64,000 nucleotides of DNA, from NCBI GenBank assembly GCA_030549335.1, contig CM060196.1, positions 70,020,139-70,084,138 on the forward strand, written 5' to 3'. The translations under genes and the position numbers were made by a program. This DNA comes from Pontederia crassipes (taxonomy: Eukaryota; Streptophyta; Magnoliopsida; Commelinales; Pontederiaceae). This document shows positions 1 through 12,558 of this stretch, piece by piece. The notes beneath the pieces were generated by a model. It was not told where the DNA came from and made no database searches. It saw nothing but the letters and a program-made list of their open reading frames with translations. Numbering within the stretch: the first letter of the stretch is position 1; each line of letters starts with the position of its first letter.

Positions 1-866
1 ATGCCATTGAAATAGTGGGATTTCATTGTTAATTTTTTTACTCTTTTTTTCCTTAAATATAGAGTAGGCCGATTTCACAAGGGCCATATGATTTTACAAT
101 GGTGCGAAACCTTTTTTTTAATATTGGATTAAATAATATATTTTCCATAAAAATAGAATGGAATAATTATTACTTTAGAGTTTTGAGTTTAATCTTTATT
201 TATAATATGATATGAATTTTTTATTACCCTTTTATTCATAGGAAATGTAAGAAAAATGTGGTGATTGAGTTCTTGTCCTTGACACAAACAAAAGCGTTGT
301 CTTCCTTTTCAAGACAAAAACGTAATGCTATTTCTTGTTTGCAAATTACTGTATGTTCGTATGGACAAATTATATCAAATAGTATATCAAAAGAAGATTC
401 CGCGATTAGGACAAATTATGTTGCCGGAAAAAGATTCCCTTTCCCCCAATTAATTAAAAGAAAGTGCGTGTTTATAACCCGACAAATTCACACTAAACTT
501 ATAATATTTGTCAAAAAAGTGAGACATGATGCACCATGAAAATATCTTAATAATTAATTAACCAATATAAGATTGGCACGCAGTTGAATGTTTTGTCGAC
601 AAAAAAAAAAAGAACAAGGCGAAAAAAAAGAAAAGCACTAGTAATATTTTTCCAACATAAAATAGATGGCACCACTTTTTACTAGCTTATTATTTTATTT
701 GCATATATCAATCCATGTATTAAAAAATGCAGCACAGTCATGGAATGGGGACGCAAGTCATATAAATTGGCGACCGTGGGGGGAAGCATTCTGGTTGTGA
801 CGGGTCTAATTGCGTTTAATTATGTGCTACCATGACACCAAAAATAGGTCCAACTACGTGATGTTA

Positions 867-920
<54 letters not shown>

Positions 921-1493
921 AAAATAAGTGTGTGAAGTGATTTTCGTATGAAGTGCGTGTAAGACGACTTTAGACTTTTTTTTATTTTTTTCAATATCTT
1001 TATTTACTAATAGCTTAAAGGATCATTCATGATAAAAAAATAATTTTATACTATTAGAAGTTATATAAAATGATTATACCCATTATGATGGATAATAATG
1101 TGTAAAAGTTCGTCAAAATTAAAAAAATTGATGAAAAAATTATTGTTAATGATTTGAGTTATATATTTATTATCTTCAATGACTATAAATTATCAATGAA
1201 GAAAGATGTCGAAAAAAATAAATAAAAAGTATGTCTAAAGTCACTTCACTCTTATTAAACCCTATATATATAATGATGATTATTATAATTTTTCTCATTG
1301 ACTTTTTTGTTAAGAATATTAAAAGAAAAGATTTATGATTTAATTAAGTATATTTTGATGATATAAATTTTGAAGGTTTAGAATTATTATAATTTTTAAT
1401 AGATAATTTTATACATTTAGTTTTCACTTAATATTTGATTTTGTTCTTAATATATCTAGATTAAAAAGTGAATAAGAAATGCATATATTTTTT
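1..1493. other. AT-rich intergenic DNA
   Basis: No gene is supported here. The stretch is AT-rich and holds an (AC)n/(AT)n microsatellite near 866-916. Short open frames such as the one at 258-539 show no recognisable family, no coding-like codon use and no splice context, so they are treated as chance. Confidence 0.6.
866..916. repeat. (AC)n/(AT)n microsatellite
   Basis: A short AC run passes directly into about 20 AT dinucleotides. Confidence 0.9.
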
Positions 1494-2626
1494 GAGTTAT
1501 TTCCTTAGACCTCTCTTAAACTATCAAGATTTTTCGTATCCAACATTAATATATGAACTCATCGTAGGATGTCTTGAAATTGTATTACAATTTTCACTTT
1601 AGTACAATTTGTCTAATTTTATTAACTTTTCTATCAATATTTTTATTTAGTAAAAAACTAAAAACATCCTTTTTGTTTAAAAATTTAAAATAATATATAA
1701 AAATAAAAAGGGCCACTGCTCCGATGGCGTCGTAGCAAGGTTATTGCAAATAGCATTAATGCAAGAATGTATGGTTTTGACAGCACCTCCGTCTAGGAAC
1801 AATCATCTGCCTTGCGCCCAACCTCGCCTTCGACTCCGCCCGAGGCCGTGAGCAAGACTATAGCGATGACTTTGACATCGAGCCCACCACATTGTTGGTC
1901 TCACCTCCAGTGAGTTTGGATCTCCGCCAGCCTAGGGCATCAGCCTCCGGGAGTGGTTGAACTTCCTTGAGTGCATGCATATCTTTCGTCAGTTGTCTAG
2001 TTCATGGGTGCGTCGCACACGCGGTGCATAATCATCGGCAACATCCGACCCTCTAGCTTCAACATGTCATCACCTTTGAGTCGTGTGTCCGTCGCCGAGT
2101 CCGCTTCTTGCTCCACCTCCGGTGCATCCACGGACTCACACGAGGACGCCATCTTGAGCAGCAACCCAGATCCTCCCCTCGTGTGTGCACGTTGGCTTGT
2201 CGTACACACTTCATCGGCAAGATCTCCCTCCCCAGCCCCTTCGCGAGATGGCCGACAAAAGGGGGGTGGGGTGGGGTGGCGAACTCGTTAACAGAGGGGG
2301 ACGACTCATCCCCTCCTTCCGGCATCGACGAGGACGAGCTCGTGAGTAGAGTGGGCGACGACCCCTCCTTCCGGTGCCGAAAACAGAGAGGAGGCAGCAC
2401 CCCTTTTATGTTTTAATATATACTTTTAAAGATTAAATGAGAGAAGAAGGGTAACTTAGTTTTTTAATAAGGAAAAATTGAAAAATAATGAAACAGTTAA
2501 CAAAATTAGATGGATGTATTAAAGTGAAATTAGAATATAATTTAGGAGCGTCCTATAATGAGTTCATATATTAGGGTTAGACATGAAACATCGTGATAGT
2601 TTAAGAGAGGTATAAGAAAATAATCC
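1494..2626. mobile_element. Non-autonomous MULE-like TIR element with GC-rich cargo
   Basis: About 190 bp at 1494-1690 reappears as an imperfect inverted copy at about 2440-2626. Both copies share the core CTCTCTTAAACTATCA and a later ATATATGAACTCAT block. The ends read GAGTTATTT and, inverted, GGATTATTT. The flanks share TATTTTTT (1486-1493 and 2627-2634), which would fit a MULE target duplication of 8-11 bp, although the flank is low in complexity. The interior (about 1710-2405) is much richer in GC than the surroundings and contains overlapping open frames on both strands with no recognisable protein. No transposase is seen. It could be a Pack-MULE-type element that carries captured host DNA. 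Confidence 0.72.
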
Positions 2627-5254
2627 TATTTTTTTGACATGTTAGAGAATAAATATTTATTTCATTTAGGTAACTACATAAAAAGTTATATTTAGAAAAT
2701 GTAGTATAGAAAAATTCAATTTAAAATGAACAATTTTATGCATTAAAATTTCACTTAATATGTAATGATGTTCTCATTAACTTTATTTTGATTTATAGGA
2801 GAATATTCAAATTATAAATAATTATCTGATTTTTTTAAAATAAAAAATAGTCATGTCTAAAAGGTTTTTGGGTCTCCCCAATGTCATACCTACTTCTAGG
2901 ACCTGTAAAAATGTGCAAACTCTAGAAGAATACAAGAGTTGAAAGACAAATTACTTTCAGCACTTGAAGCATATACAACACTATTTACATATATTTTCTT
3001 GTCCACTTATTTTTTATTGTTTTGTTTGAAATATTACTATAAAATAAAGATTGAGTATGTGTACTTTATTTGTAACTATAAATTTTCATGTATGAGAGAT
3101 TGTTATCTTAACCTCCTCAAGCTAGAGAAAAATGTGTAATGTGATTAAACTATATGTGATAAGATGTGTGCTTCCCTATTAAGCGAAGAAAAGAACTTTG
3201 AAAGCTTTCTTGGAGTGAGATATGTCTCATTTTTAGAAACAAAAAAAAAAGAGATATATCTAGTACGATGTGATCTAGTACGGAAATTTCTATATGTGAT
3301 CTAGTACGATGTGATGTAAAGAAAAAAAATTGTTATCCCACTTGAATTGAAGAAGTGTTCAATGAATCTCCAACGACTTCAAGATTGAAAATCTAGTACG
3401 GAAACATAAATCAAAATGCGATCAAATTTTGGCAACAAAATTATATTTTTCGTATTTGTATCCTCCCATCCCCTATTGTTTCATTATGTTATGCCTGACT
3501 TCAAGTTTTCGAATCTTACTGATTTTAACACTAATTAACCTTCCTCTGTGGCTCGTGATATAACAAACAAGCTCTCGACATGGTCAGTGAAATAAATTTG
3601 ATTGCATAACTTAATAATGACGATGTTTAAGAAATAGTGTCAGCATCATGTGATCATCTGAAAGAGTACAATTTTATAGATGTCTCAATTGATATGCAAA
3701 AAAGAAACAACACACGTAGTACTAGGGGTGAGAAAAAAAAGACCGTGCTTGATCTAAAACGTTTATGTTGGTACAAGCAAATACTGTACATGCGTGTTAT
3801 TATAAACCGTGATATTATTTGGTATAATTGATCACAAGTTCGAACGGGACTCTCACCCTGACCTAACTTAATTTGGAACTGAAGAAAAAAACAACTTTGA
3901 TTCAAAAGAGTGATTAAATTCAGCATCCCAATTGATTTTAATCAACCCATTAATTGTCTTGGACTTGAGTCACGATATCATACTTTTTATTTAAAGATTC
4001 ACTTAATTGAAACTATATATAATTTGAAGAAAAAAAAATGAACTGATCCTTTCTTTAACTGAAATATTACTTGTAGAGTCGTAGTTGCAAATTGCAATAC
4101 AAGGAAATTAATTAGATGTCTAATAACATCGAGAAGAGAAAGTGATGTTTGCGTCTATTTCTACAATTAGGTTTTGATGACTCACCTGTCTTATTTGCAC
4201 GTAGCAATCGAGAAGTATTTGTCATTGTACATGACTAATAATACCAAGAAAATATCACATTTCCCCCTTCAATTTTCTATTATTTGAAGGGAAAAAGAAC
4301 AATTCCTCCCTTTCCTTTTTCCAAGGGAGTGACGTTTGAGAGAAATTGATATTATTTTGTTACAACTTATTCTTATGTATAGAAATGTAGCCATCGTATC
4401 CTCTCTCTCTCTCTCTCTCTCATTTAGTTGAGTATTTAAAGTAAGTGCTAATTCGCTTGTATATAGACTTATAGATTGCCGAAGGACTGATCACATGTCT
4501 TAGGAATATACTAAGAGCTTAAAAAAATGTAGGCGATATATATAAATAAAACATGCCATGTTTACCTGCTGCATCGATTGGCGCATTAACTAGTATTTAA
4601 TTCTTGAACCATATCAATTATCACCATGACAATTGGCACATTATAATGTATCTATCAATTCTTGCTACTCTTTCCTCTACCTTAATAATTATTTGTGTCC
4701 ACGTACCTTACCATGTTCATTTGCATCAAATGATTTAATAATTAGGATTTGTCTTCTTATATTACTCATAATAATCGAAATCGTCTTAGAAAATCTAATT
4801 AGGTGGTCCATCCATATCGAACAATTATTTTATATTTTTTTATCATTTAGCAGCCGATATTTTTATTTACAAAATAATGTGAACTTTTTTTTTGTAGATT
4901 TTTAGGTTATGGCAATTAGCTGTTAATTCGTCTTTGTTATTGAAAATTCTGATGGACTATACTTAATTTTACTCAAAATTGAGTATTTATTACATCATTT
5001 TTTTCAGTGGAAAAAAGATATAATTTTTATACTTCTATTTATTTACTCAAAATTGCTGCTACAAAATTAATTAATTAGAGGCCGTTACTTATAGCCATAA
5101 ATAAGCTAATTGGGGATGATCAAAAGATCATCTGCAGCTCAACACCACATGGCATGAATAGCAAAAATTACAGACAGGGACTGAAGTAGCCGACGAGTGG
5201 TTTTGGATGCACATCAACACAGGTATATATCCATATCATTAGAGGTGCTCTACG

Positions 5255-5290
<36 letters not shown>

Positions 5291-5310
5291 ACTCTCTCTC
5301 TCTCTCTCTC
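5255..5310. repeat. Poly-C tract followed by (CT)n
   Basis: About 36 consecutive C residues at 5255-5290 are followed by A and a run of about ten CT repeats. A similar CT and poly-C combination lies at 9480-9531. Such long homopolymers are prone to length errors in assemblies. Confidence 0.9.
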
Positions 5311-6924
5311 GATATCTTTAGGGTGTAGTACTTGTTTGAATCTGATGCATGTTACAAGCTCCAATATTGTGCTCCAATTTTGTGACTCCCAATCAATCCA
5401 AAATCTATTAGCTCTTTCTGCCATGCATGCATGGTGACCCTCCACTGCAGCAACAGCAGCTCCACGTGAAAGCCAGCAAGTCTCCATAAATATTTGGTCT
5501 CTGTTAGCTGCAGACAAAGATCCACGGTGGCATGGTGACCAACCGGATGAACCCTAAAGGTAATGAAATATGATCGAATTTTGTATACGTTATTAACTTT
5601 TAATTAACGTCTCGTATATATTTTCCAGTTGAAAAAAAAAAGCAATTTCGGTAGATGTTTGGAGACACGTACAATAATCTATTTAAGGCTTAAAGCAAAA
5701 TTATTGACCAAACAAATAATCTTATATTTTAATTTGTTGTTATAAAATATACTGGTGAAATCTTCATGGTCAATTATTTTTGGGGGTTAATAATAATGAG
5801 ATCCGCATTAATCGTAATAAAAAAATTAATTTTCGTATTATTGGTTAATACTAAAAAAGAGGGTCGAATATGAGAGGAAGTAGAAAAGTTAAAGCAGAAA
5901 CAAATTAGAAGTGATCAATATCTTACGAATATGATTTATGTAAATGTAACTGCTCTAAGAAATAGTTAATTTATGAAATCGATTTCAACAAGAGCTTAAA
6001 TCATCAAGTTTTTTTTATTAAATGTTTTAATCGATTTCTTTTAAATTAAAACTATTCATGAGTTTATATTAAACTTCCTTTATTATATTTATAATTTAAA
6101 CACGCGGGTTATTGATAATTTTTAACATAGTTCAATTTTTCAAGAAATTTAAATTCAAGATTCCTTCCTCCATCATATTAAATTAGACAAGATACCAAAA
6201 TTAAATCAACAAAAAACACTAACATATTAATATTTATAATTTTAATATTATTTCTTAATTTTTTACATATACTGCCAATCAAATATTCTTTTTTTTTCAT
6301 TCTATCATACATAATATGCATCAAGTTTTTTTCCCATCGCGTTTGTTGCATTTTTTTTAAACTTTATGCTCATATATTCTTGAGAGAATTTGTTTTCTAG
6401 CACAAGAAGTGTAAAATTATTGGTCACAAACCCACTTAAACAGCTCTATCTTATCATGCCATGGGGTCAATGGCTCAATGGTGGCGCATGACCACCCACC
6501 TTATAATGGAACCCATATCTTTACATGGCACCCCATAATTCAACCTTTGAATTCACCATCAGTACTGAAATCCTCAAACCATTAATTCATTCCATCAGGA
6601 ACTTTGTAATCTTTTGCATCGACCCAAGGAAGTGATCAGAGAAACAAATAGATAGAAAATCAAGGGAACTATTCAAACGATCGGGAAAATTAATTATATA
6701 TATCGTATTACATATATTTGATTAATTACAATGGCAGGCCTCAGGTGCTTGATTAATGATCACTGAAGAATGCTAAACACAAAGGAAGCTGATGCCTTGA
6801 CTCACGGATCTGGTCTGCTTGCAATTGTAGTATTATTCCCAGGAGGAAAAAAAAAGGGGCCAAAGCTTTTTGGCTTGCCTTCAACTTGGACACATCTTAG
6901 CCACACAAAAAAACAGCAAAAGAA

Positions 6925-6931
6925 AGAGAGA

Positions 6932-6969
<38 letters not shown>
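6925..6969. repeat. (GA)n microsatellite
   Basis: An imperfect GA run with one GACA interruption. Confidence 0.9.
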
Positions 6970-7652
6970 TTAAAAGGTGAGAAGTAGGACCTGATCATGC
7001 CAAAATAATTTGTGCTTTCTCATGTAATCTCCATTTTTTTGGCAATAATGAGATCAAAGAAACTTTAAATAGTGTCTCCATTATTACAGAGTGATAACGT
7101 AGGAAGGCACTCGTCCATATGTATAGTATAGTGTTTCATCATGCACAACTAATACATGTTTATTAATGATGAAGATTAATTATGCTTTAATTATGCATGT
7201 TGTTCGACTTTAACATTATTGTCCAGCTGGAGACTACTTGTTAATATTCAAATTTAAATATGAATAATTCGATATCGAGATCTTACCATTCCTAATTAAA
7301 GCTCAACTTGTTAGTTAAAATGACCATACATAAGGCCATTTCTTGAATACTAATTAACCAGGTTTTGAATTAATTATATAACTTATAATTAATTATATAA
7401 GAAAAAAAAGAAGAAATAAACTCACATATCTACTTTAATGAGATTAAAATTAAACATGATTTGGAAGTCAATAATATATCTTTTCCTTTTCTTTTTTTTT
7501 TACAGGAAAAGGTAACCTTTAATAGTTTAACCATTCGGAACCACCATTTATTGGATCCTGGAAGAGGGAGAAAGAGACAAAAATGACAATAAAATTGAAC
7601 AGCATGCTGAACAAAAGGATGGGGAGCCAACCCCTGGACGCCATATGTGTCT

Positions 7653-7655
<3 letters not shown>

Positions 7656-7706
<51 letters not shown>
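7656..7706. repeat. (GA)n microsatellite
   Basis: An uninterrupted run of about 25 GA units, roughly 0.8 kb upstream of the RING finger gene. Confidence 0.9.
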
Positions 7707-7708
<2 letters not shown>

Positions 7709-8305
7709 TGGGGGGACTAATTTTGGAGTGCGTGGAGAGGGGAGTCCCTATAAGGGCTGCTTCCTTCAACCATCGTTTTCCTCCATTATTAAGAAGAGCC
7801 CCCACATCAGAAACGCAACAATGACGCACAAAAACCTCTCAGTGGTAATAAACACGTACACCCACCCTGAGCCCCCTTTCCCCTCCTTTTAATTCCTTTC
7901 TTGTTTTGATATATTTAAGTTTATTAGCATCTCAATAATTGAAACATTCAAGATTAAAACTTTTTTCGGTTATTCAATATATTTAAGATAATTATTAATA
8001 TCTCGATTATTCAAACTCTACCTCCAAATTATTAAAATAAAAATTGGATCACTTTTATGTTTTTTTTTCTCATTCATTTATAAGCTCCCAGTCCTACCCG
8101 TCTGCTATATATATTATATTATATTAATGTTAATTGTACTTAGCACTTGGATTAACATAATGCACCTCCTTTCCGCGTCATTAACTTTACCTCCAACCCC
8201 CTCCCCCACTCAACCCACGCACCCACCCGCACGCTACACACGTACACGCCTTTCTCTTTCCTCCAACTTCCTCTCTCGTTCCTTCTCCTCTCTTTCTCTC
8301 TCCAT

Positions 8306-8313
8306 TATATATA
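8306..8313 (+). promoter_or_regulatory. Putative TATA box of the RING-H2 gene
   Basis: TATATATA follows a pyrimidine-rich stretch (about 8240-8300) of the kind common in plant core promoters. Transcription would start near 8335-8345 and leave a leader of about 200 bases before the ATG at 8537. This is inferred from motif and position only. Confidence 0.45.
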
Positions 8314-8536
8314 GTGGCCGACTCGATCCATTGCTTGGTCTTGCAGCCATCCATTGACGCATATAGAGGTGGTCAGTCCTGCTGCTAAGTTTCCTTGCCT
8401 GATAAAAGTTGATCAGAAGATTACTAGGAGGAGGAGGAATTAGAGGGAGGGGAGAGAAAGAGAGAGATAGAGTGAAAAAAGTACTATTTGTTTCAGTACC
8501 GCAGTCTTGGTCTTGGTCTGTTCGTCGTGGTCGTCA

Positions 8537-9201
8537 ATGGGGTTCCCAGTGGGCTATTCCGAGCTCGTCGCGCCGAGGCTCCTCCTGCACGTATTCTTCT
8601 TCCTCAGCTACGTGCGCCGCGTCATCTTCTGGGCCTTCAACGCCGTCGGCCTCGGCGACCTGCTCGACTCCGACGTGCTCTGGCCAGAGAGCCACGCCTA
8701 CGCGCCGGGCCTCGAGAACCACGTCCACGGACGGGACCGAGCCACCACGGCCGCAGGTTCCGGTCGGTGTCGGCCACGCTGATCCAGGAGGTCCTCCCGG
8801 TGGTCCGGTACGCGGAGCTGATGGCGGAGGCCGGGGGCCGCGTCGGGGACAGCTGCGCGGTGTGCCTGTACGAGTTCGAGGCCGACGAGGAGGTGCGGCG
8901 GCTCGGCAACTGCCGGCATGTCTTCCACCGTGGATGCCTCGACCGGTGGGTGGAGCACGACCAGCAGACGTGCCCGCTGTGCCGCACGCCCCTCGTCCCC
9001 AAGGAGATGCGCCACGCGCTCGGCTGCCAGGCGTGGTCGTCCGCCGGCTTTTCGGACTCGTACTACGAGGACAACGTCGACGTCGACGACCTGTTGTATG
9101 CCTCTTCCATCGCGTCCTTCGATCATTTCCCCTCGCCGTCGGCGGCGGCGAGCCAACCGTTGCTGCTTCCCCAGCAGCTGTTCGCAGGGTCATCGACGTA
9201 G
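8537..9201 (+). CDS. BRH1: BRH1-like RING-H2 E3 ubiquitin ligase, apparent frameshift
   Basis: The start is the ATG at 8537, followed by MGFPVGYSEL, the hallmark N-terminus of the plant BRH1 (brassinosteroid-responsive RING-H2) family, and then a hydrophobic stretch (LLLHVFFFLSYVRR) that may anchor the protein to a membrane. That frame runs to a stop at 8780-8782. The C-terminal half continues in the frame one base back, from about 8750 to the TAG at 9199-9201. It has the conserved LIQEVLPVVRYAEL segment and a complete C3H2C3 RING-H2 (8854-8982: CAVC, then CRHVFHRGC, then CPLC) that should bind two zincs and recruit an E2. One missing base (or two extra) between about 8690 and 8765 explains both halves. 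Repaired, the protein would be about 220 residues, near the family's usual length. No plausible intron restores the frame. It is either a sequencing or assembly error in very GC-rich DNA or a recent pseudogene. In the family these proteins act as E3 ligases in brassinosteroid and stress responses; that role is inferred here. Confidence 0.85.
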
Positions 9202-9479
9202 GCAGCGAAGTCCTTGGCGTTATTGAGAGAGAAACGCGGCAGCTAATTGGATCAAGTATCAACCCAAAAGTGTACATATAAAGAACTCCACGAACAGAGC
9301 TCAATGGCAGCGAAAGAACACGGCCGAATAGGTCAAGAACTGGTCAACGGCTTGCAGTTGAGTTCTTGTTCCGGTGTCGGAGCCAGTTACATAGTTTACA
9401 ATTGTAGCAATAGAATAGGTCAGAGGTTGTATCGAGTTCAACTCCTTTTTTTCCTCAATAGTTGAGAGCCCTTCTTTCA

Positions 9480-9531
9480 TCTCTCTCTCTCTCTCTCTCT
9501 CTCCCCCCCCCCCCCCCCCCCCCCCCCCCCC
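9480..9531. repeat. (CT)n followed by poly-C tract
   Basis: About twelve CT units pass directly into a run of about 29 C. Confidence 0.9.
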
Positions 9532-10396
9532 TTATCATTTCCCTTATTTTTCGTGATCTTTTCCCCTTCATTTGGTTGTAAATTCTGGAGGATTAAGTTG
9601 CCAAAGGATCTTTGAAACATCAACTAAGTGCAAGGAGACTAAGTTACCAGTACTTGTTGATACGTGTAAAAACTGTCCAAATCCCCCGCGTGAAAAAAAA
9701 AAGAGTGAAAGACGTGAAAGTAAGTAGGATAACAAATTTTGTCAGAATATATTATGAAGAGTGATAACTAAGTTGAAAAATTAAAGAGAGAAAATTCGTG
9801 ACTCGAAATTTTTTAATGTCTCTGAGTTGGGTCGAGGGGTTGTGGAATTACACCAATGGACTATTTAACCCCCGAGACTGGATGCTTTGTCTACTTCGCT
9901 TTTGTGAGATGCTCTACATCTTGTTGACCAATTTAGAAACACAGGTGTGATTTGTGGCTGTGCAACATGAAAAAGAAAAGAAAAAGAACTCATCTTGCAG
10001 CTCATTTCACAAAGCAATGGGGCTCTATTGCCTCCCCATGAAAATGGCTGTAGCTTTCTCCTTCTTTCTGTGTTCAAAGCTTCAAACAGTACCCTGCTAC
10101 CTCTGGCAAGTGAAGCATCCCTTCCATGAGATGTATGTCTACTTCAATTCACTGGGCTCTTTCTATGCCTCTGATAATAACCCACATCACTCTTAGACAA
10201 CACCCCAAAAATAAGAAAAGAATAATCCACGTCAGTCGACATCATAAGGCCAAGACAAAGCATACTAAACAGTGAGTTTTCAACCTTGGTAGTTGGCACT
10301 TCACCCTATTTCTAAATTTTAAGTTTCTGCATGCCCTTTTTGTTAGTGTAATTTTCTTTGGAAGTGATCATGCAAAAGTTCTGAAGTTATTTATAG

Positions 10397-10585
10397 TTTC
10401 AACAGATACTGAGATATCCTTATATTCAAATGTGGTATGGTATGAACATATCCCTTCTAAGATTTTAGGGTTGAAAGAAAAAAGATTTTACCATAATTTC
10501 AACAGATACTGAGATATCCTTATATTCAAATGTGGTATGGTATGAACATATCCCTTCTAAGATTTTAGGGTTGAAAGAAAAAAAG
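10397..10585. repeat. 100-bp tandem duplication
   Basis: Two head-to-tail copies with a period of 100 bp (10397-10485 and 10497-10585) share TTTCAACAGATACTGAGATA through to GGGTTGAAAGAAAA. They are essentially identical, so the duplication is young. There is no coding content. Confidence 0.92.
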
Positions 10586-10753
10586 AGTTACCACCCAAAT
10601 GCAATCAGATAAGTCTTCACAATGCAATTTCTTCATGGAATCTACTTTTATTGCTTCCCATCCAGAGGCAATCACATCTGACGTTTTCAAGGCGGATTTT
10701 TTATTTTTATCAGAGTTCATCTGCTGAAAAGTATGTAATGATCCCTCACCATG

Positions 10754-10857
10754 TCAATCACGGTATGTGCCTCCAAATTCCATCTCGTCTTTGTTGTCAA
10801 CAACACAAACGATAGCTGCACTCTGCCAACTCTTAATATTGTCATCTTCGGAAGCTG
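10754..10857 (-). CDS. Possible terminal exon or gene remnant, unrecognised
   Basis: On the minus strand an open frame ends at a TGA (10754-10756) and reads AASEDDNIKSWQSAAIVCVV, then DNKDEMEFGGTYRD. The residue mix resembles a real protein C-terminus more than random AT-rich DNA does. An acceptor-like CAG lies just before it, around 10855-10858. No upstream exon could be joined to it with confidence, and the family was not recognised. It may be the last exon of an unannotated gene, a relic, or chance. Confidence 0.2.
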
Positions 10858-11493
10858 CATGGGGTGTTTAATAGAGAATTTGAATTCCTGCAAACAAAAT
10901 AAGTGAATTGATTAGCTTGAATGTGAATCACAAGAATTTGAGGTAGCATCCAGGACAATGAAGAGACTGTTATGCTTTCATGCATGTGAAAGAGTTTGCT
11001 GAATTTTAAATCTGAGCGACTGCATTTTTGTCTAGCAGGGAGATGGAATTTATTTAACAGTAAAATCAATGTAACTGTCATAATAAATTTGATAGTATCA
11101 TCCCCTGTGCATGCAATCCACATGGTTCAATTTTTTAAAATGGATGATTCACATCATCATCATCCGAAATGTGATGATCGCCAAAAAATGGGGACCATGA
11201 TGAATCCATCCCAGGGATTTGTATTCTGCCCTGCATTATTTTGCATCTTACAGATTAACATGGACAGAGAAAATTCCGAGTGTTGCCAAAAGAACTAAGA
11301 GAGTTAATAAACAGGCAGATGAACTTGTTGTCCATATTATGACAGAAATATGCTTCTGAAAGTTAGAACTTTTCATCATTATTATATTTCTATCAAATCA
11401 TTTATCTTTCATTTTCCTCGGATGTTATTTCTTTCACTCTTCCCTTCTTTGTACTAATTAGAACTCCACAAGTTACTAATGCATTGGAAAGCC

Positions 11494-11587
<94 letters not shown>

Positions 11588-12558
11588 AAGAATCCATACA
11601 GTGAAATAGACCAGCCCTGGGCCTGTCACCATATAAATTTCACGGGCCGCCAGTGAGAAATTCTGAAGATTTATTTTGCTTGTCCACTTGCACTGACCAA
11701 AATTTGGAGCCATCACAAGAGGAGAAAAAGTTCTCTGGAAATTAATTAACGAAGACTATTAATGAAGATTTATGCTGAGAAAATTGGGGTTATTTTAGCT
11801 TAGCTCTCTTAAATTGTAAATGCTTTGTTCAAGGTAAGCAACAAACTTTAATATAAATAAATTATTTCCCAAATTTTCAGATAACTTCACTTAATCCAAA
11901 ATCGTATCACCATGTTTGCTCTATTATTTTCTATTTTTATTCAGTATCAAAAGTGCCTTTTTTACCCTTAAACATCCCAAAATATTACCACCAATTTTCT
12001 TTCGTTTTCCTTGTGATATATATATGTCCTTTTTTACTGTTTAATGATAAAAACATTTTTTAATAAATAAGGGGAAATAAATAATAATAATGATAATAGA
12101 GGATTAGCGGTGCTACGTTTCGGGATCAAGTGGAAATATTTGAATCCGATGAGTTGATTGGTTAATGCTAAAATTTAGAAGATAGGCAATGGGAAAAATA
12201 GCTATAAAGCGAACTTTTTTGCAAAAAGATGCATAGGCTTGATATAATTGACAACTAAAGAATGAGAAAATATTCACGGGTTTGGTTAGAAACTAAAGGT
12301 TCCTTTCTGTAAGAAATATTAAAACTACAAATAATCTCGCGAGTTACGAATTGGTTGGCAATAAGCTTTCAGGGAATAGTGCAATGAGCATTAGCTATGA
12401 CTTGCTGCAGGCTACTTGGATTACGAATTCTAGCATAATCTTCTTTTTGCCAACCCTACTATTCGGGAAGGAGTGGGAGCTTTTCAATATTTGATTAGGA
12501 TTAATCCGTACAGTGGTAAAGAGCACATAGTCCATGAGTTAAGAAGTTGACCAATAAT
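10858..12558. other. Intergenic DNA with a long CT microsatellite
   Basis: No gene is supported. A CT run of about 44 units lies at 11495-11582. The frames at 10996-11298 and 11402-11716 are unrecognised, and the second consists largely of the translated microsatellite. Confidence 0.55.
11495..11582. repeat. (TC)n microsatellite, about 44 units
   Basis: An uninterrupted TC dinucleotide run of about 88 bp. Confidence 0.95.

Larger units (their letters stand above)
2627..8300. other. AT-rich intergenic DNA, no supported gene
   Basis: This long AT-rich stretch has microsatellites: CT at 4400-4421, poly-C/CT at 5255-5310, and GA at 6925-6969 and 7656-7706. Open frames at 2939-3139, 3637-3926 and 4633-4905 are low-complexity and unrecognised. 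From about 8200 to 8300 the DNA becomes pyrimidine-rich, which fits the core promoter of the RING gene that follows. Confidence 0.6.
9202..10753. other. 3' flank of the RING gene and intergenic DNA
   Basis: The first part should include the 3' untranslated region of the RING gene. A CT/poly-C tract lies at 9480-9531 and a 100-bp tandem duplication near 10397-10585. No other gene is supported. Confidence 0.5.

Noticed and set aside
3825..3860. tRNA-like GTTCGAAC segment
   Set aside because: The flanks do not form a T-stem or an acceptor stem, and no anticodon arm lies at the right distance.
8690..8800. A short intron joining the two frames of the RING gene
   Set aside because: The only GT...CAG pair seen there is about 39 bp, too short for a plant intron, and does not connect the two required frames.
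8534..9304. Long antisense and alternative-frame open frames over the RING gene
   Set aside because: They are shadows of high-GC coding DNA; only the frames giving MGFPVGYSEL and the RING-H2 domain have family support.
11402..11716. Arg-Glu-rich open frame on the minus strand
   Set aside because: Most of it is the translated CT/GA microsatellite and no family is recognised in the rest.
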